A stretch of DNA of 64,000 bases from Phycomyces blakesleeanus NRRL 1555(-). Its lineage: Eukaryota; Mucoromycota; Mucoromycetes; Mucorales; Phycomycetaceae. The position numbers and the translations under genes were made by a program. Below are positions 62,369 to 64,000 of the stretch, piece after piece (the first letter of the stretch is position 1; each line of letters opens with the position of its first letter). The notes under the pieces were generated by a model. The model saw nothing but the letters and a program-made list of their open reading frames with translations, did no database searches and had not been told where the DNA came from. The DNA is taken from assembly GCF_001638985.1 (NCBI RefSeq), contig NW_017265159.1:485113-549112 (forward strand), given 5' to 3'.

Positions 62369-62660
62369 ATGAATGTAGTTATGAAAACCGATGACCACAG
62401 AACAGTGACGACAGCCGGTACTTTGCCCCAAAGTGGCGCCATCAGACATGGGTCACGGACGGGACGCCATTGCTGTGAAGCGCGGGTAAAGATGTGTTAC
62501 ATGTGCTTCATGCCGTGTAGTCCTTGGCCCCCTCTGCAGTTGTGCCGCTTGTAAAAGCGTGATGAGTTCAGTCTGAGATAATACTCTGCTGTCCGCCTCC
62601 CTCGCTGTCAAGCCAGGTTTTCGCCCTGGGGGAGATTGAGCCACCTTGTGTGGGGACTAA
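62369..62660 (+). mobile_element. GC-rich island with retroelement-like 3' tail (possible LINE remnant)
   Basis: This ~290-bp block is far richer in GC than its surroundings and has overlapping short ORFs on both strands. It runs into CTTTGTATCC, then T-rich and TATAGAAAAATAAAGTAGA sequence, which resembles the 3' end of a truncated non-LTR retrotransposon. No reverse transcriptase motif is visible and no target duplication was found, so the call is tentative. Confidence 0.3.
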
Positions 62661-63321
62661 GAGCTTGACAACCCTTTGTATCCTTTTTATATGTATAGAA
62701 AAATAAAGTAGATAGTAATAGTAGTAATTAGTAAATACGTTAATAAATCAAATCTTCTTTCAAATAAAGTATTTAAAACCATGTCTGCAAAAAACGCCTG
62801 TCTTTTATTGTGCATTTAAGTTGAAGAAAAATAATAATGAGTAATTAATAAGTTTGACACGGTAATTACAAGATGTAATGTAGAAAGAACTTGATTATAA
62901 GTACCGCTCAAAACCAACTTTCCTTTGAATATTTGTGTTATTACACAACGTAGACTGATTTTAGAACTGAATAGCTCTCTTTTAATCTCACCATTCAAAA
63001 TACAATTACGCGTAATACTTGTCTAATCTAATTCGCATTAAAAGACTTTGTGTGAAGATTGAAAACAAAAAACTCAATCTACATACATTGGTCACCATAC
63101 TAATGATAGTAACAGGAAAGATTGCATGCTGTTCTATGTGAATTTACATTAACGCGCTTTTAATTTAGTCGACGTTGTTTCTGACACATTCAAGAAGATG
63201 ACTGTTTCAAAAATTGAAACAAATTCAACAAACTCAAAGAAAAAAATAACACCGGGCGCTAGCTAATCGGCGCATAGAAACAAAAGGCTAATTACTGTGT
63301 AGTGGACGACGTAGAAATAAT

Positions 63322-63387
63322 AAGGCCAACAATAATGGAATGTCACAATTGAACACATTCCAGATTAACAGTACTTAATATGGCCTT
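63322..63387. repeat. nested inverted repeats
   Basis: Outer arms AAGGCCA (63322-63328) and TGGCCTT (63381-63387) enclose inner arms GGAATGT (63337-63343) and ACATTCC (63355-63361). All pairs are perfect. Could fold as a long hairpin; no gene is associated. Confidence 0.5.
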
Positions 63388-64000
63388 CTCTAGCTCACTG
63401 TCAAAGTGTTTAATGGCAAATACTTTTCAAAGTTTATAACCTTAATTACTCTAGCGCATAAGTATATAATTCTTCTTGTTAGTCAAAGGATTTAATAGAG
63501 ACTAAAATATGTGCATATCAAGCCCGATAATCACAGTGGACTACTCTTATTTCAAGCAGTAGGAAAATGAGTGGGTGATCCTGTAATTAACACTTTTTTC
63601 ATATTTTTAAGATATTTAAGAAGTTTTGAAGATATACACAAAGTTCAGAAAGAGTTTTCAAGAGAGATAAATAAAAAGCAGATCTTCTTTCCAACACACA
63701 CAAGTACTAGGGAGATTTAAAGGATACTTTGCTAATAATTAGGATACTTTCGACAGCTACAAAAATCATCCAACAAACGATTATGTGGGGAAGCATTAAA
63801 AGCAATATTAAAACTCCTATTTTCAACTAAATGGAAGGTAGTTGACCAATATTGTAATATACTCGATCTTGCCAAAGTTTATAAAGCATATTTTCTGAAT
63901 TGATTAGCAAGCGAAATATCCAATTTTATGTATACGGAGTCTTTAGATATCATAAAAGCTATAGCTAATTTGATATCGTGCAACTACAAAATATGTATGC

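Larger units (their letters stand above)
60622..64000. other. gene-free terminal stretch
   Basis: Fewer microsatellites than other gaps. Holds the Sec1 3' flank, a near-palindrome AGTAACATGTGTTACT (~60761-60776), a GC-rich island (62369-62660) and nested inverted repeats (63322-63387). No ORF longer than ~60 codons with credible composition; possibly old transposon-derived sequence. Confidence 0.5.

Noticed and set aside
63290..63400. Possible LTR end
   Set aside because: TGTGTAGTGG start and hairpins recall LTRs, but no primer-binding site, polypurine tract, matching second LTR or gag/pol is present.
1..64000. tRNA, 5S rRNA and snRNA genes
   Set aside because: Scanning for B-box-like GTTCGAATCC words, 5S and U6 core words gave no candidate that folded into a cloverleaf or matched conserved cores. 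tRNAscan-SE and Rfam would be decisive.

Overview
The window looks like nuclear DNA of an early-diverging fungus, most likely Mucoromycota (Phycomyces/Mucor-like). It is very AT-rich and full of microsatellites. Genes are sparse, about 12 in 64 kb, and are split by short GT...AG introns of roughly 50-320 bp with GTAAG-type donors and pyrimidine/TAG acceptors. The proteins are fungal in type (Sec1, G-alpha, hexose transporter, AP-1-like bZIP with a DUF3425-like tail, GATA finger). The lineage call is an inference; no rRNA or mitochondrial marker is present. No tRNA, rRNA, snRNA or CRISPR array was recognised by eye.

Layout. 316-561: small basic protein (+). 5780-9147: seven-exon kelch-propeller membrane protein with three membrane segments and a second ectodomain (+). 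9.1-15.5 kb: gene-free, with a 32-G homopolymer and a stem-loop. 15530-17266: hexose-type MFS transporter (+). 17.3-27.5 kb: gene-free, with microsatellites and a MITE-like element. 27494-29627: eight-exon G-alpha subunit with a 6-nt microexon (+), convergent with a SASA-type sialate O-acetylesterase-like hydrolase (30407-32041, -). 32-36.7 kb: gene-free, with two diverged copies of a ~150-bp inverted-repeat element. 36667-37252 (-) and 49022-49891 (+): two paralogous secreted, probably GPI-anchored, cysteine-motif proteins. Between them lies a GATA-finger protein (40709-42295, +). 51148-52992: bZIP factor (+), convergent with a mitochondrial HTD2-like dehydratase (53554-54723, -). HTD2 is divergent from a small mitochondrial membrane protein (55645-55926, +). 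56857-60621: fourteen-exon Sec1/Munc18 gene with a 7-nt microexon (+). 60.6-64 kb: gene-free, with a GC-rich repeat-like island.

The genes do not form a cluster. They cover sensing and signalling (kelch receptor-like protein, G-alpha), sugar uptake, transcription (bZIP, GATA), mitochondrial lipoic/fatty acid synthesis (HTD2), exocytosis (Sec1) and the cell surface (GPI pair). For every multi-exon gene the exon phases were joined by hand and give uninterrupted frames. The best leads for new biology are the Cx3C-repeat GPI family, the kelch/three-TM architecture, the microexons, and a bZIP intron that can be read through into a membrane-like tail.
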